Shown here in pieces: positions 56,120 through 64,000 of a DNA stretch of 64,000 nucleotides. Where the stretch lies: the NCBI RefSeq assembly GCF_030409315.1, contig NZ_JAUFPS010000041.1, positions 62,001 through 126,000 of the forward strand, in the 5' to 3' direction. Position numbers and translations under genes: made by a program. The DNA is from Mucilaginibacter flavus. GTDB lineage: Bacteria > Bacteroidota > Bacteroidia > Sphingobacteriales > Sphingobacteriaceae. Below the pieces are notes generated by a model. That model had not been told where the DNA came from. It saw only the letters and a list, made by a program, of their open reading frames with translations, and searched no databases. Numbering within the stretch: position 1 is the first letter of the stretch; each line of letters opens with the position of its first letter.

Positions 56120-57286
56120 ATGAAGAAGGCATTATATATATTAATAGGTATAACAATTATTACAGCCTGCAAAAAACAAATTCCTGTACCGGTTGCGGTA
56201 ACATCTACAAGTTATTTGGTTTTTGACGGGCATATTGCTGTAGGCGATAGTACTTTTATCACCCTTAGCCGTACGGTAAGCTTAACCGGCAATGCAAAGG
56301 CAAGCCCCGAACTTGGTGCAAAGGTATCGGTTGAGGGCAAGGACGGAAGTAGTTATGCCTTAACAGCCAAAGATAAGGGTAGCTATGTATGCGCTCCGCT
56401 GAATTTATCAGGTAGTCAAACCTATAGGTTAAAAATTATTACCAGCAGTGGTAAACAGTACCTGTCAGATTACGTGCCTGTAAAAAATTCTCCGCCGGTT
56501 GATAGCGTAAATTATCAAATAGAAGGTAGTGGTTTAAGTATTAAAGTTAATACGCATGATGCCGCCAATAATACAAAATATTACCGCTGGGATTATATTA
56601 ACACTTACCAGGTTCAGTCAAAATACGAATCTAAATATATTGTTGTTCAGCCGGATACCTCGGCATTACGCACGCCGGAGCAGCAGGTTTATAACTGCTG
56701 GGTAACAGATTCATCGAGTACTATTATTTTAGGATCATCGGCAAAACTATCTGAAGATAAGATAAGTAACCAGGAGGTGGCTTTTATCCTGCCAAGCTCA
56801 GAAAAACTACGGATTGAGTTAAGCGTCTTGGTTAAACAATATGCTTTAACCAGCGATGCCTTCAATTACTATGACCTTTTAAAGAAAAACTCGGGACAGG
56901 TAGGTGGGGTTTTTGACCCGCAACCCTCGGAGTTAACGGGTAATATTCATAGTGTTACTAACTCTGCAGAGCCTGTTATTGGCTATGTAACCATAGGTGC
57001 TGTAACGCAAAAACGTATTTTTATTTACAATAAAAATTTACCTGCAAGCTGGCTCCCCGATTTAAGTTTTTATGACGGCTGCGCTATTATTGTTGAACTA
57101 TACGACAACCCCTTGCCAGGTGGCTTTCCACCCTATATCGAAAAACAGGTAAAGGAGTTTATATATACAGGCATAGAAACGCCCATCGATACCATTACCA
57201 AGCCCTATGCCATGAAATCGGCAAAACCTTATTGTGTTGATTGCACCTTAAGAGGCACTAATAAGAAACCGTTGTATTGGAAATAA
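56120..57286 (+). CDS. DUF4249-family lipoprotein
   Basis: This 388-residue protein has a lipobox at about residue 17 (GITIITAC, then KKQIPVPVA). The following region (YLVFDGHIAVGDSTFITLSRTVSLTG, LGAKVSVEGKDGSSYALTAKDKGSYVCAP) matches the Ig-like start of DUF4249 proteins. The C-terminus keeps a Cys pair in PYCVDCTLRGTNKKPLYW. DUF4249 proteins of Bacteroidota are typically encoded beside non-SusC TonB receptors, as here, and may be surface partners of them. The role is otherwise unknown. It lies 38 bases after the receptor and 15 bases before the MG2-like gene. Confidence 0.82.
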   Translation: MKKALYILIGITIITACKKQIPVPVAVTSTSYLVFDGHIAVGDSTFITLSRTVSLTGNAKASPELGAKVSVEGKDGSSYALTAKDKGSYVCAPLNLSGSQTYRLKIITSSGKQYLSDYVPVKNSPPVDSVNYQIEGSGLSIKVNTHDAANNTKYYRWDYINTYQVQSKYESKYIVVQPDTSALRTPEQQVYNCWVTDSSSTIILGSSAKLSEDKISNQEVAFILPSSEKLRIELSVLVKQYALTSDAFNYYDLLKKNSGQVGGVFDPQPSELTGNIHSVTNSAEPVIGYVTIGAVTQKRIFIYNKNLPASWLPDLSFYDGCAIIVELYDNPLPGGFPPYIEKQVKEFIYTGIETPIDTITKPYAMKSAKPYCVDCTLRGTNKKPLYWK

Positions 57287-57301
57287 AAGAAATGAATAGT
57301 T

Positions 57302-59698
57302 ATGAAGAAAAATAACCTTCTTTTTCTCGCTTTTGTATTGTTAACTGCTATAAAACTTCATGCGCAGGTGCTTACCGATGTGCAGCAAGGTTTTAATAAT
57401 TACAATGCGGATGTTTTGCAGGAAAAGCTTTACCTGCACACAGATAAAAATGGCTATACAGCAGGCGAGGTACTTTGGTTTAAAATATATGATGTTGACG
57501 GGATTTTTATGAAACCGCTCGATTTAAGCAAAGTTGCCTATGTTGAGCTGCTTGATGATAAACAGAACCCCGTATTGCAAACTAAGGTAGCTTTAGAAGC
57601 CGGAACGGGCAGTGGCTCGGTTTATATACCTGTTAATCTATCAACAGGGAATTTTACGCTAAGGGCATATACCAGTTTGATGAAAAATTTTAGTGCCGAT
57701 TGTTATTTTTCCAAACAACTGGCTATCATCAACCCACTCAAAAGTCCGGATGCTGCCGGAAAACCAGTTGAAAGTTCTTTTGATATCCAGTTTTTCCCCG
57801 AAGGCGGTAAGCTTGTTAGCGGCATTAGCAGTGTGGTAGGTGTAAAGGCCACGGATCAATACGGCAAAAGCGTAGCTTTTAGAGGAGCCGTTTTAAATCA
57901 AAAGAATGATACCGTGGCGCGTTTTGTACCGCTTAAATTTGGTATAGGGCACTTTATTTTTAAGCCCGAAAGCAATGCTGTTTACCATGCGGTGGTTTTT
58001 ATAGACGGCAAAAAAATAAACGAAGATTTCCCTGCTATTAATTCAACAGGTTACGTAATGGGCTTGAAAGATAGTGGAAACGGTCAACTAACTGTTACCG
58101 TGAATACAAATTTGCCGGATCAAAATGTTTACCTGTTTGCACAAACCCATAACCTAATTAAAAGGGTTGAAAGCGCCGCGGTATCAAATGGTGTTGCCAG
58201 TTTTTTAATAGATAAGAGCAAACTTGGCGAAGGAATTTCGCAGATCACTATTTTTAATGCAGACAAAAAGCCCGTTTGCGAGCGTTTGTTTTTTAAACGT
58301 CCGGCAAAAAAGCTAACCATCAACGCGGTTAGCAATGCCCCTGATTACGCTATTCGTAAAAAAGTAAATGTTACTTTAGATACAAGAGCACCGGGTGGCA
58401 AACCCGCTCTTGCCGATCTCTCTTTCTCGGTTTATAAGCTCGATTCGCTACAGCGTAATGATCAGGAAGATATTTTAAGCTATTTATGGTTAAGGGCCGA
58501 TTTGAGAGGCAGTATTGAATCGCCAGGGTATTATTTCAGCAATGCGAATGCTGTAACAGACGAAGCCGCCGATAACCTGATGCTTACACAAGGATGGCGT
58601 AGTTTTGCATGGGATGATGTTTTGGCTGGTAAGATGCCCGTATTTAATTTTTTACCCGAGTTTAATGGGCCAATTATTACAGGAAAACTAACAGATAAAA
58701 TAACCAATCAGCCCGCAAAAGATATCATTGCCTATCTCGGTATTCCTGGCAAACATGTACAACTTACTGCAGCAAAAAGCGATGCCCGTGGCAAGCTGGT
58801 ATTTAATATCAAAAAGTTTTACGGGCAAAATGAAATTGTAGCCGAAACTAATACTAATGTAGATACCAACTATCGTATAGAAATCCTGACGCCATTTTCT
58901 GAGCAGTACGTTAAATTGATAGTGCCCCGTTTAAATATTACGCCCGCCATGCAAAATACTTTTGAAGATCAGGCATTAGCTATGCAGGTACAAAATATTT
59001 ATAACGGCACCAGAATGAAGCAGTTTGACACTCCAAAAGTTGATAGCGCGGCTTTTTATGGTCATCCTTATAAAACTTACCTTTTAGATAATTATACACG
59101 GTTTACCACCATGGAAGAAGTGATGCGGGAATACATCAGGGAAGCCAATGTGGTACATACCGGCAAACAGTTTCACGTACATACAGTTACCGGCGTAGGT
59201 ATCGGCTATTTATCTGATGAGGACCCCATGATGCTGGTGGATGGTGTACCATTTTTCAACCTGAACAAGGTTTTCGCGATCGATCCCCTTAAGATTCGCA
59301 AGTTAGAAGATGTTCCTTATAATTATTCGCTTGGAGCTTCTTATGAACACGGCATCTTTAGTTTAACCAGTTACAAAGGGGATTTGGCCGGTGCCGAAAT
59401 TGATCCGCATGCCGTTGTATTGGATTATGAAGGATTACAACAGCAACGCCAGTTTTATTCGCCGGTATATGCTACCGATGAGCAAGCCGCCAGCCACATG
59501 CCCGATTTTAGGAATGTGCTATATTGGTCGCCTTCAATTAATACAGGCGCGGACGGGAAAAAGCAAATTTCGTTTTATACATCAGATCAACCGGGGAAGT
59601 ACATAGGAGTAGTACAGGGAATCACACCAACGGGCGAAGCTGGTAGCCAAGCCTTTAGCTTCGAGGTAAAACCAAGCTATTCGTCGCAGGTGAAATAA
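57302..59698 (+). CDS. MG2/alpha-2-macroglobulin-like protein with C-terminal plug-like segment
   Basis: This 798-residue protein has a signal peptide ending KLHAQ (about residue 21). Residues about 40-130 read as an MG2 macroglobulin domain, starting with EKLYLHTDKNGYTAGEVLWFKIY. Several more strand-rich macroglobulin-like units follow. At about residues 625-700 a segment resembles a TonB receptor plug (MMLVDGVPFFNLNKVF, IRKLEDVPYNYSLGASYEHGIFSLTSYKG), but there is no barrel after it. The C-terminus (YWSPSINTGADGKKQISFYTSDQPGKY) again looks macroglobulin-like. It is probably an extracytoplasmic partner of the receptor at 53310. I do not see a thioester motif, so protease trapping is not supported. 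Confidence 0.72.
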   Translation: MKKNNLLFLAFVLLTAIKLHAQVLTDVQQGFNNYNADVLQEKLYLHTDKNGYTAGEVLWFKIYDVDGIFMKPLDLSKVAYVELLDDKQNPVLQTKVALEAGTGSGSVYIPVNLSTGNFTLRAYTSLMKNFSADCYFSKQLAIINPLKSPDAAGKPVESSFDIQFFPEGGKLVSGISSVVGVKATDQYGKSVAFRGAVLNQKNDTVARFVPLKFGIGHFIFKPESNAVYHAVVFIDGKKINEDFPAINSTGYVMGLKDSGNGQLTVTVNTNLPDQNVYLFAQTHNLIKRVESAAVSNGVASFLIDKSKLGEGISQITIFNADKKPVCERLFFKRPAKKLTINAVSNAPDYAIRKKVNVTLDTRAPGGKPALADLSFSVYKLDSLQRNDQEDILSYLWLRADLRGSIESPGYYFSNANAVTDEAADNLMLTQGWRSFAWDDVLAGKMPVFNFLPEFNGPIITGKLTDKITNQPAKDIIAYLGIPGKHVQLTAAKSDARGKLVFNIKKFYGQNEIVAETNTNVDTNYRIEILTPFSEQYVKLIVPRLNITPAMQNTFEDQALAMQVQNIYNGTRMKQFDTPKVDSAAFYGHPYKTYLLDNYTRFTTMEEVMREYIREANVVHTGKQFHVHTVTGVGIGYLSDEDPMMLVDGVPFFNLNKVFAIDPLKIRKLEDVPYNYSLGASYEHGIFSLTSYKGDLAGAEIDPHAVVLDYEGLQQQRQFYSPVYATDEQAASHMPDFRNVLYWSPSINTGADGKKQISFYTSDQPGKYIGVVQGITPTGEAGSQAFSFEVKPSYSSQVK

Positions 59699-59725
59699 TT
59701 GAATGCGGTGTAAAGCTGTATAGCC

Positions 59726-59758
59726 AGACTTACGAAGTTTTCAAAACTTCGTAAGTCT
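59726..59758. terminator. Bidirectional hairpin between convergent genes
   Basis: AGACTTACGAAGTTTT, a single C and the exact reverse complement form a perfect 16-bp inverted repeat. It lies between the end of the MG2-like gene and the end of the VCBS gene on the other strand, so it could terminate both. It also resembles a dispersed intergenic repeat, because TCAAAACTTCGT recurs near 59849 and 63470. Confidence 0.65.
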
Positions 59759-59780
59759 TTAGCCACAGTACCCTACGGTA

Positions 59781-62700
59781 TTAATAATTTACTTCTCTTT
59801 TCTTTCCGCTATATCCTGTTATGGTAATCTTCGCCACGTCAGCATCAATTTCAAAACTTCGTGATGACTGTGACAGGTAGCCTGAACCATAATAAAATTC
59901 AATCCTTTTTTTGCTGTTGTTTTTATAAACGATATCGGCATAAAAATCATCTGGCTTAAGTTTAATTGATCTTTTACGGGTGTTATTTACAGGCTTGTAA
60001 ACCTTTAGGCTATCCTGGTTTTGGGTGGCTACAAAAATATCACCTCCGTTTGCCGATTGAATGGTTGCCAGTCCTTTGGCATCGCCATTAACAAATAAAC
60101 CGCTTTGGGCTATGGACAGCGGCGCGAAACCACCTTTACCGTTGCCTTTCATCATTAAACCCATAAATGCGTCATGGCGCCCGGTAAAGGGTTCCATCCC
60201 AAAATCGTTACCAACCATTACCAGGTCGAGGTTGCCATCGTGGTCGATATCTTTTGCTACCATGCCGTATACAGGAGCCATTTGGGTTGCCAGCGGCATA
60301 GCTTTGATGCTGAATTTACCGTTGCCTTTATTTTCAATAAAGCTGGTATTCATATCGGTAGCTTTTAAAATTACGGCCCCCTCTTTATCAGTCGCGCTCC
60401 ATAAATCATCCATGGTAGCCTGGCCAAAGCCACGGTAGGTGGGGTATTTTTTACGGATAGAGATAAGCTGACTGATCAAATCGTCCCTGGTATGCATCGG
60501 GAAAGGTTTTTGAGAACCATCGTCTGCTTTCATGTAGCAAAATATCATGGCATCAAATGAGCCGTTGCCATCAACATCTTTACCCAAAATAGTCATAGGT
60601 TGGGTAAACGAGGCTTTGTAGTTGGAGTTTTGCCCAAGGTTGCCGGCTACGTAATCAATATTGCCGTCATTGTTAAAATCGCCGGCAACGATGCTGTTCC
60701 ACCAGCCTACGTGGTCATCAATACCCGATTGTATTTTGGTGAAGCCATGCCCCGTATTTTTGTAAAAAGTCATGGGCATCCACTCACCAACCACAATTAA
60801 ATCAACCAGGCCGTCTTTATCAAAATCCGACCATAAAGCATCGGTAATCATACCGCCATGAACCAGATCGGGACAAAGCTGCGCGGTAACGTCGGTGAAT
60901 TTGCCTCCTTCGTTGTGTAGTATATGGCTTACAGGCGATGAAGGATAAGCACCGGAGACAGAACGACCGCCAACAAACAGATCAAGCTTACCATCGCGAT
61001 CAAAATCAGCAGCGCGAACGCATGAACCATTGTCATACTCAACAGGTACAGCACTGAAATCTTTTTTGAACATTCCTTTACCATTGTTGATATACAAACG
61101 ATCCTGGGCGGTGGTATGGTCTTTAGGGAACTCGTAGCTGCCGCTTACCACGTATAGGTCAAGAAAACCGTCATTGTTGGCGTCAAACAGTAAAGCACCC
61201 ATATCTTCTTCTTCCTTCAAATCTTCGTTGATGAAGCGTTTGGTATCCATGGTAAATTTACCATCGGCACTTTGCATAAAAAATACGCCTTTTTTACCGG
61301 CCGCACCGCCTACAAAAAAGTCGTCGTAGCCGTTGTTGTCAATGTCGCCCACGGCAATACACGGCCCGTATTGGCTTAACTTGTGGGGTAGGGTAGGCTG
61401 AATATTATAATCTATGGCATCCTTTTCCTGGTGTACATATTTAATACCCAGCTGGTTTGATGCCTGCTGAAACACCGGTTTTTCTTTTACCATGTTTATT
61501 ACCGGATAATTCCCCGCGCTGTTTTTATATTGCAGCGTTATGGTTTGATTGGCTTTAATATTTTGAAGTAACTGCGTTTTGCCATCGGCCCAGCGAACGC
61601 GCAATGAATCAACGTTTGTAGCCGCGCCAATTCCAAAGTGCCCTTTGGCATCATCGGTACTCATATAACCACGACAAGGCTGCTGGTCATAAAACTGTTG
61701 TTTGCCCTGGTAATAAACGCGTATAGTTGCACCTATGCCGCCAATGTTTTTACTATCGCCCTGTAAGTTAACCGTAAGGTAATTATGATCCTTGGCAACC
61801 TGTTTTTTGTTGTTAGCGGTGTTTTCGTACACAAAAGCATCATCGTCTATATTATTGATTACCAGGTCTAAGTCGCCATCATTGTCCAGATCGGCATAAA
61901 CACCACCGGTTGAGAATGTGGGTTTAACAATACCCCAGTTTTTAGATTGATCGGCAAACATGTAACCACCTTGGTTTTTAAAAGCATAGCTGGCCGTTTT
62001 TACAACCGGGAAAGAGTCTGCTGCTGCAAGATTGCGATTTTCTTTAACCGTACGCCCTTGGTCGTTACTGTAAAGGGCGTGGTCAAGGTCAGTCACATCA
62101 CGCGGATAGCCATTAGTAATCACCATATCGCGGAAACCATCGTTATCAAAATCGGCAACAAGAGGCGTCCAGCTCCAATCTGTTTGGTAAATGCCGGCCA
62201 TGTAGGCAATTTCGCTAAATTGGGTATGTCCCATGGGCGTTTGTCCCTGGTTTAACTGCAATACGTTACGAATGTATTGGTGTTCATATTTATATTTTTC
62301 ATTGTCGATGTAGGTGATGTAATTATCACCCATCAGCATAGTTTTCTTGCGTACATTTTCTTCGGGCAGCATCTCTAACGAAACCAAATCTGGCAAGCCG
62401 TCATTGTTAATATCCACAATGTCGCTACCCATAACACTCCATCCGGTGTGTTTAAAATATTCGCCGGCACGGTTGGTAAAAGTTCCGTTTTTATTGTTGA
62501 TGTAAAGTAAGTCGTTTGATATAAAATCGTTACCCACATAAATATCCGGCCAGCCATCGTTGTTAATGTCCGTTACCGATACTGAATTGCCAAAGCCTTC
62601 TATTAAAATGCCGGCCTCCTTGGTTACATTGGTAAAGGTGCCGTTGCCATTGTTGCGGTAAAGCCTGTCGTTATTTTCTGCACTGCCATCAACGAGCTTA

Positions 62701-63338
62701 GGGCGATAGGCAACAGGGGTGGTTTTGCCCAAAAAGTTGGTAAGCAGGTACATATCCAGGTCGCCGTCATGGTCATAGTCAAAAAATATGGCCTGGGTGC
62801 TATAACCGTCGTCATCAAGTCCGTAGGCCTTAGCTTCGTCTTTAAATGTGGGTACACCATCTTTGTTATTCCCCTGGTTTATGTACAGCATGTTGCGCCT
62901 TTTTTCGGGGTCCGATTTAAACGAGGCGCAAACATAAATATCCGGCCAACCGTCGTTATTTATATCTATAACAGATACGCCAGCGCTCCATTTGCCTTCG
63001 CCGTCTACACCGGCTATGTCGGTAACATCTTTAAATTTCAGATCGCCTTTGTTGAGGAATAATTTGTTGGCCACCATATTGCCCGCGAAATAAACATCGG
63101 GCAAGCCATCGTGGTTAAAGTCGCCTATGCCTACGCCTGCACCGTTGTATAAATAGGGGTGATTAAGAATATTGATACTATCACTTGGTGTTAAAGTATT
63201 TTTAAAATCGATGCCGGTTTCTGATGCGGGGAGCAGTTTAAAAAGGGTATTGCCGTCTTGCTGATGCGAACAACCCGATGCTAAAAAAAGTAACGATGTG
63301 ACAAAAAGTTTAAACTTGTTTGGTAAAGTTTTATCCAT
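59781..63338 (-). CDS. FG-GAP/VCBS-repeat lipoprotein with ASPIC/UnbV domain
   Basis: This 1185-residue protein has a lipobox at about residue 23 (SLLFLASGC, then SHQQDGN). At least 14 calcium-binding-type DxNxDGxxD motifs are spread along it, such as DFNHDGLPDV, DINNDGWPDIYV, DYDHDGDLDMYL and DIDNNGYDDFFV, as in FG-GAP/VCBS propellers. Between the two propeller halves (about 510-600) is an ASPIC/UnbV domain (NIGGIGATIRVYYQGKQQFYDQQPCRGYMSTDDAKGHFGIG, then VDSLRVRWADGKTQ). Such proteins are surface-located and of unclear function, and are often linked to SusCD genes. It is divergent from the haloperoxidase-like gene, with which it may function. Confidence 0.88.
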   Translation of the reverse strand: MDKTLPNKFKLFVTSLLFLASGCSHQQDGNTLFKLLPASETGIDFKNTLTPSDSINILNHPYLYNGAGVGIGDFNHDGLPDVYFAGNMVANKLFLNKGDLKFKDVTDIAGVDGEGKWSAGVSVIDINNDGWPDIYVCASFKSDPEKRRNMLYINQGNNKDGVPTFKDEAKAYGLDDDGYSTQAIFFDYDHDGDLDMYLLTNFLGKTTPVAYRPKLVDGSAENNDRLYRNNGNGTFTNVTKEAGILIEGFGNSVSVTDINNDGWPDIYVGNDFISNDLLYINNKNGTFTNRAGEYFKHTGWSVMGSDIVDINNDGLPDLVSLEMLPEENVRKKTMLMGDNYITYIDNEKYKYEHQYIRNVLQLNQGQTPMGHTQFSEIAYMAGIYQTDWSWTPLVADFDNDGFRDMVITNGYPRDVTDLDHALYSNDQGRTVKENRNLAAADSFPVVKTASYAFKNQGGYMFADQSKNWGIVKPTFSTGGVYADLDNDGDLDLVINNIDDDAFVYENTANNKKQVAKDHNYLTVNLQGDSKNIGGIGATIRVYYQGKQQFYDQQPCRGYMSTDDAKGHFGIGAATNVDSLRVRWADGKTQLLQNIKANQTITLQYKNSAGNYPVINMVKEKPVFQQASNQLGIKYVHQEKDAIDYNIQPTLPHKLSQYGPCIAVGDIDNNGYDDFFVGGAAGKKGVFFMQSADGKFTMDTKRFINEDLKEEEDMGALLFDANNDGFLDLYVVSGSYEFPKDHTTAQDRLYINNGKGMFKKDFSAVPVEYDNGSCVRAADFDRDGKLDLFVGGRSVSGAYPSSPVSHILHNEGGKFTDVTAQLCPDLVHGGMITDALWSDFDKDGLVDLIVVGEWMPMTFYKNTGHGFTKIQSGIDDHVGWWNSIVAGDFNNDGNIDYVAGNLGQNSNYKASFTQPMTILGKDVDGNGSFDAMIFCYMKADDGSQKPFPMHTRDDLISQLISIRKKYPTYRGFGQATMDDLWSATDKEGAVILKATDMNTSFIENKGNGKFSIKAMPLATQMAPVYGMVAKDIDHDGNLDLVMVGNDFGMEPFTGRHDAFMGLMMKGNGKGGFAPLSIAQSGLFVNGDAKGLATIQSANGGDIFVATQNQDSLKVYKPVNNTRKRSIKLKPDDFYADIVYKNNSKKRIEFYYGSGYLSQSSRSFEIDADVAKITITGYSGKKREVNY

Positions 63339-63388
63339 ATAAATGCCGTAATGGTTTAAATTGGTTTTATGCTTTGGTTAAGCTTTAA

Positions 63389-63518
63389 CTTACTGAACGT
63401 TATACAGTAAGCGTACGTAAAGAAAACTGATTTTAAATTTATCCATTCTGCAAATGGTATCAAAACTTCGTCAAATTGTATCGCTTAATATTTGTTTATA
63501 GATTTACTATTAGCTTTG
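63389..63518. promoter_or_regulatory. Divergent control region of the VCBS and haloperoxidase-like genes
   Basis: An inverted repeat, CTTACTG and CAGTAAG with a 9-base spacer, lies at 63389-63411 on the VCBS side. On the plus strand TAGCTTTG at 63511-63518 matches TAnnTTTG, with a TTTG 16 bases further upstream, slightly closer than usual. It is 56 bases before the haloperoxidase-like start codon. Confidence 0.4.
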
Positions 63519-63574
63519 ACAGCTACCCCATTCGGGGCCAATTAACCTTGATTTAAAACATTGTTACCCAACAT

Positions 63575-64000
63575 ATGAAGAAACTTTACCTTGCAGTTTG
63601 TACTACTGTTTTATTATTAACCAGTTCATGTAATTCCAATAATCAATGGAAAAAACCGGCGGAGAGTGCCGAGTATATCCATCGCTCGGTTAAGGAGGTT
63701 ACCGAGGTGATGTTGCACGATATTTATTCGCCGCCGGTGGCCAGCCGTATTTACGCGTATATTACCGTTGCCGGTTATGAGGCGGCCAGGAACGGTGATA
63801 AAAGCTACCTCTCTTTAGCCGGACAGCTAAAAGGGCTGGATTCTATTCCCCAACCAGAGCCGGGCAAAAAATATTGTTATACCTTGGCGGCGGCTCACGC
63901 TATTTTAACGGTGGGCAAAATACTGGTTATGTCTGAAGGCCGCATTGAGACATTTCACGATGGCTTAATGCAGGAATTTAAAAATACGGGCATGCCAGGC
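63575..64000 (+). CDS. PAP2/vanadium-dependent haloperoxidase-family lipoprotein (N-terminal part)
   Basis: The gene starts at 63575 and runs off the right edge, so 142 residues are visible. It begins MKKLYLAVCTTVLLLTSSC, a signal with a lipobox, followed by NSNNQWKKPAES. The helical region after it (EVTEVMLHDIYSPPVASRIYAYITVAGYEAA, KKYCYTLAAAHAILTVGKIL) resembles the N-terminal helical part of bacterial vanadium-dependent haloperoxidase-like PAP2 proteins. In these, the conserved Arg/His active site lies C-terminal and is off the window here. Its position, divergent from an ASPIC/UnbV VCBS gene, fits this family's common gene neighbourhood. Without the C-terminus, activity cannot be judged. 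Confidence 0.65.
   Translation, partial: MKKLYLAVCTTVLLLTSSCNSNNQWKKPAESAEYIHRSVKEVTEVMLHDIYSPPVASRIYAYITVAGYEAARNGDKSYLSLAGQLKGLDSIPQPEPGKKYCYTLAAAHAILTVGKILVMSEGRIETFHDGLMQEFKNTGMPG

Noticed and set aside
57302..59698. Alpha-2-macroglobulin protease trap with thioester
   Set aside because: No CxEQ-type thioester motif is visible, so only the structural MG-domain similarity is kept.

Overview
The window looks like a chromosomal glycan-foraging region of a Bacteroidota bacterium, most likely a Sphingobacteriaceae member such as Mucilaginibacter or Pedobacter. I infer this from four SusC-type or related TonB-dependent receptors, three SusD lipoproteins, a FecI-type sigma factor with a FecR anti-sigma factor, a giant hybrid two-component sensor (HTCS), many lipoproteins with Cys-Lys-Lys after the lipobox, and TAnnTTTG-type promoter elements. 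No rRNA, tRNA, CRISPR array, phage or intact transposase gene was seen.

Layout. (1) 1-5024, minus strand: a SusC-SusD-SusE operon whose third gene runs off the left edge. A secreted esterase with an N-terminal starch-binding-like domain diverges from it, and a perfect 26-bp palindrome lies just upstream of the esterase. (2) 7652-25183, plus strand: a second utilisation locus. It runs ECF sigma, FecR, STN-bearing SusC, SusD, GH89 alpha-N-acetylglucosaminidase, GH35 beta-galactosidase, an HGSNAT-like membrane acetyltransferase, and a GH92 alpha-mannosidase with extra binding domains. This set points to a host-type or complex GlcNAc/Gal/Man glycan. It is interrupted by REP-like hairpins (14528-14790) and a 234-bp MITE-like element (17403-17636). 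(3) 25221-32079: a DOT1-like methyltransferase, an HD-domain phosphohydrolase, and an AraC regulator divergent from a TolC/EmrA/EmrB-type tripartite efflux operon. (4) 32468-36623: an isolated GH106 rhamnosidase, a small ABM-family monooxygenase and a thioredoxin-like lipoprotein. (5) 36730-52422: an arabinan/arabinoside locus with the HTCS, SusC, SusD, a surface glycan-binding lipoprotein, an AraC regulator, a GH51-like arabinofuranosidase and a GH43. A VapBC-like PIN toxin-antitoxin pair lies between the HTCS and susC. (6) 52565-59698: a four-gene operon of unknown function (secreted unknown protein, STN-bearing TonB receptor, DUF4249 lipoprotein, and an MG2/alpha-2-macroglobulin-like protein that ends in a receptor-plug-like segment). 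(7) 59781-64000: a large FG-GAP/VCBS plus ASPIC/UnbV lipoprotein, divergent from the start of a PAP2/vanadium-haloperoxidase-family lipoprotein cut by the right edge.

How the parts work together. In loci 1, 2 and 5, surface lipoproteins bind glycan, SusC/SusD pairs import oligosaccharides, and secreted hydrolases trim them. Each locus appears to have a different control logic: possibly a repressor-type palindrome for 1, a trans-envelope receptor/anti-sigma/sigma cascade for 2, and an HTCS plus local AraC for 5. The least understood unit is the 52565-59698 operon.

All family assignments come from reading motifs in the translated sequence. No database search was possible.
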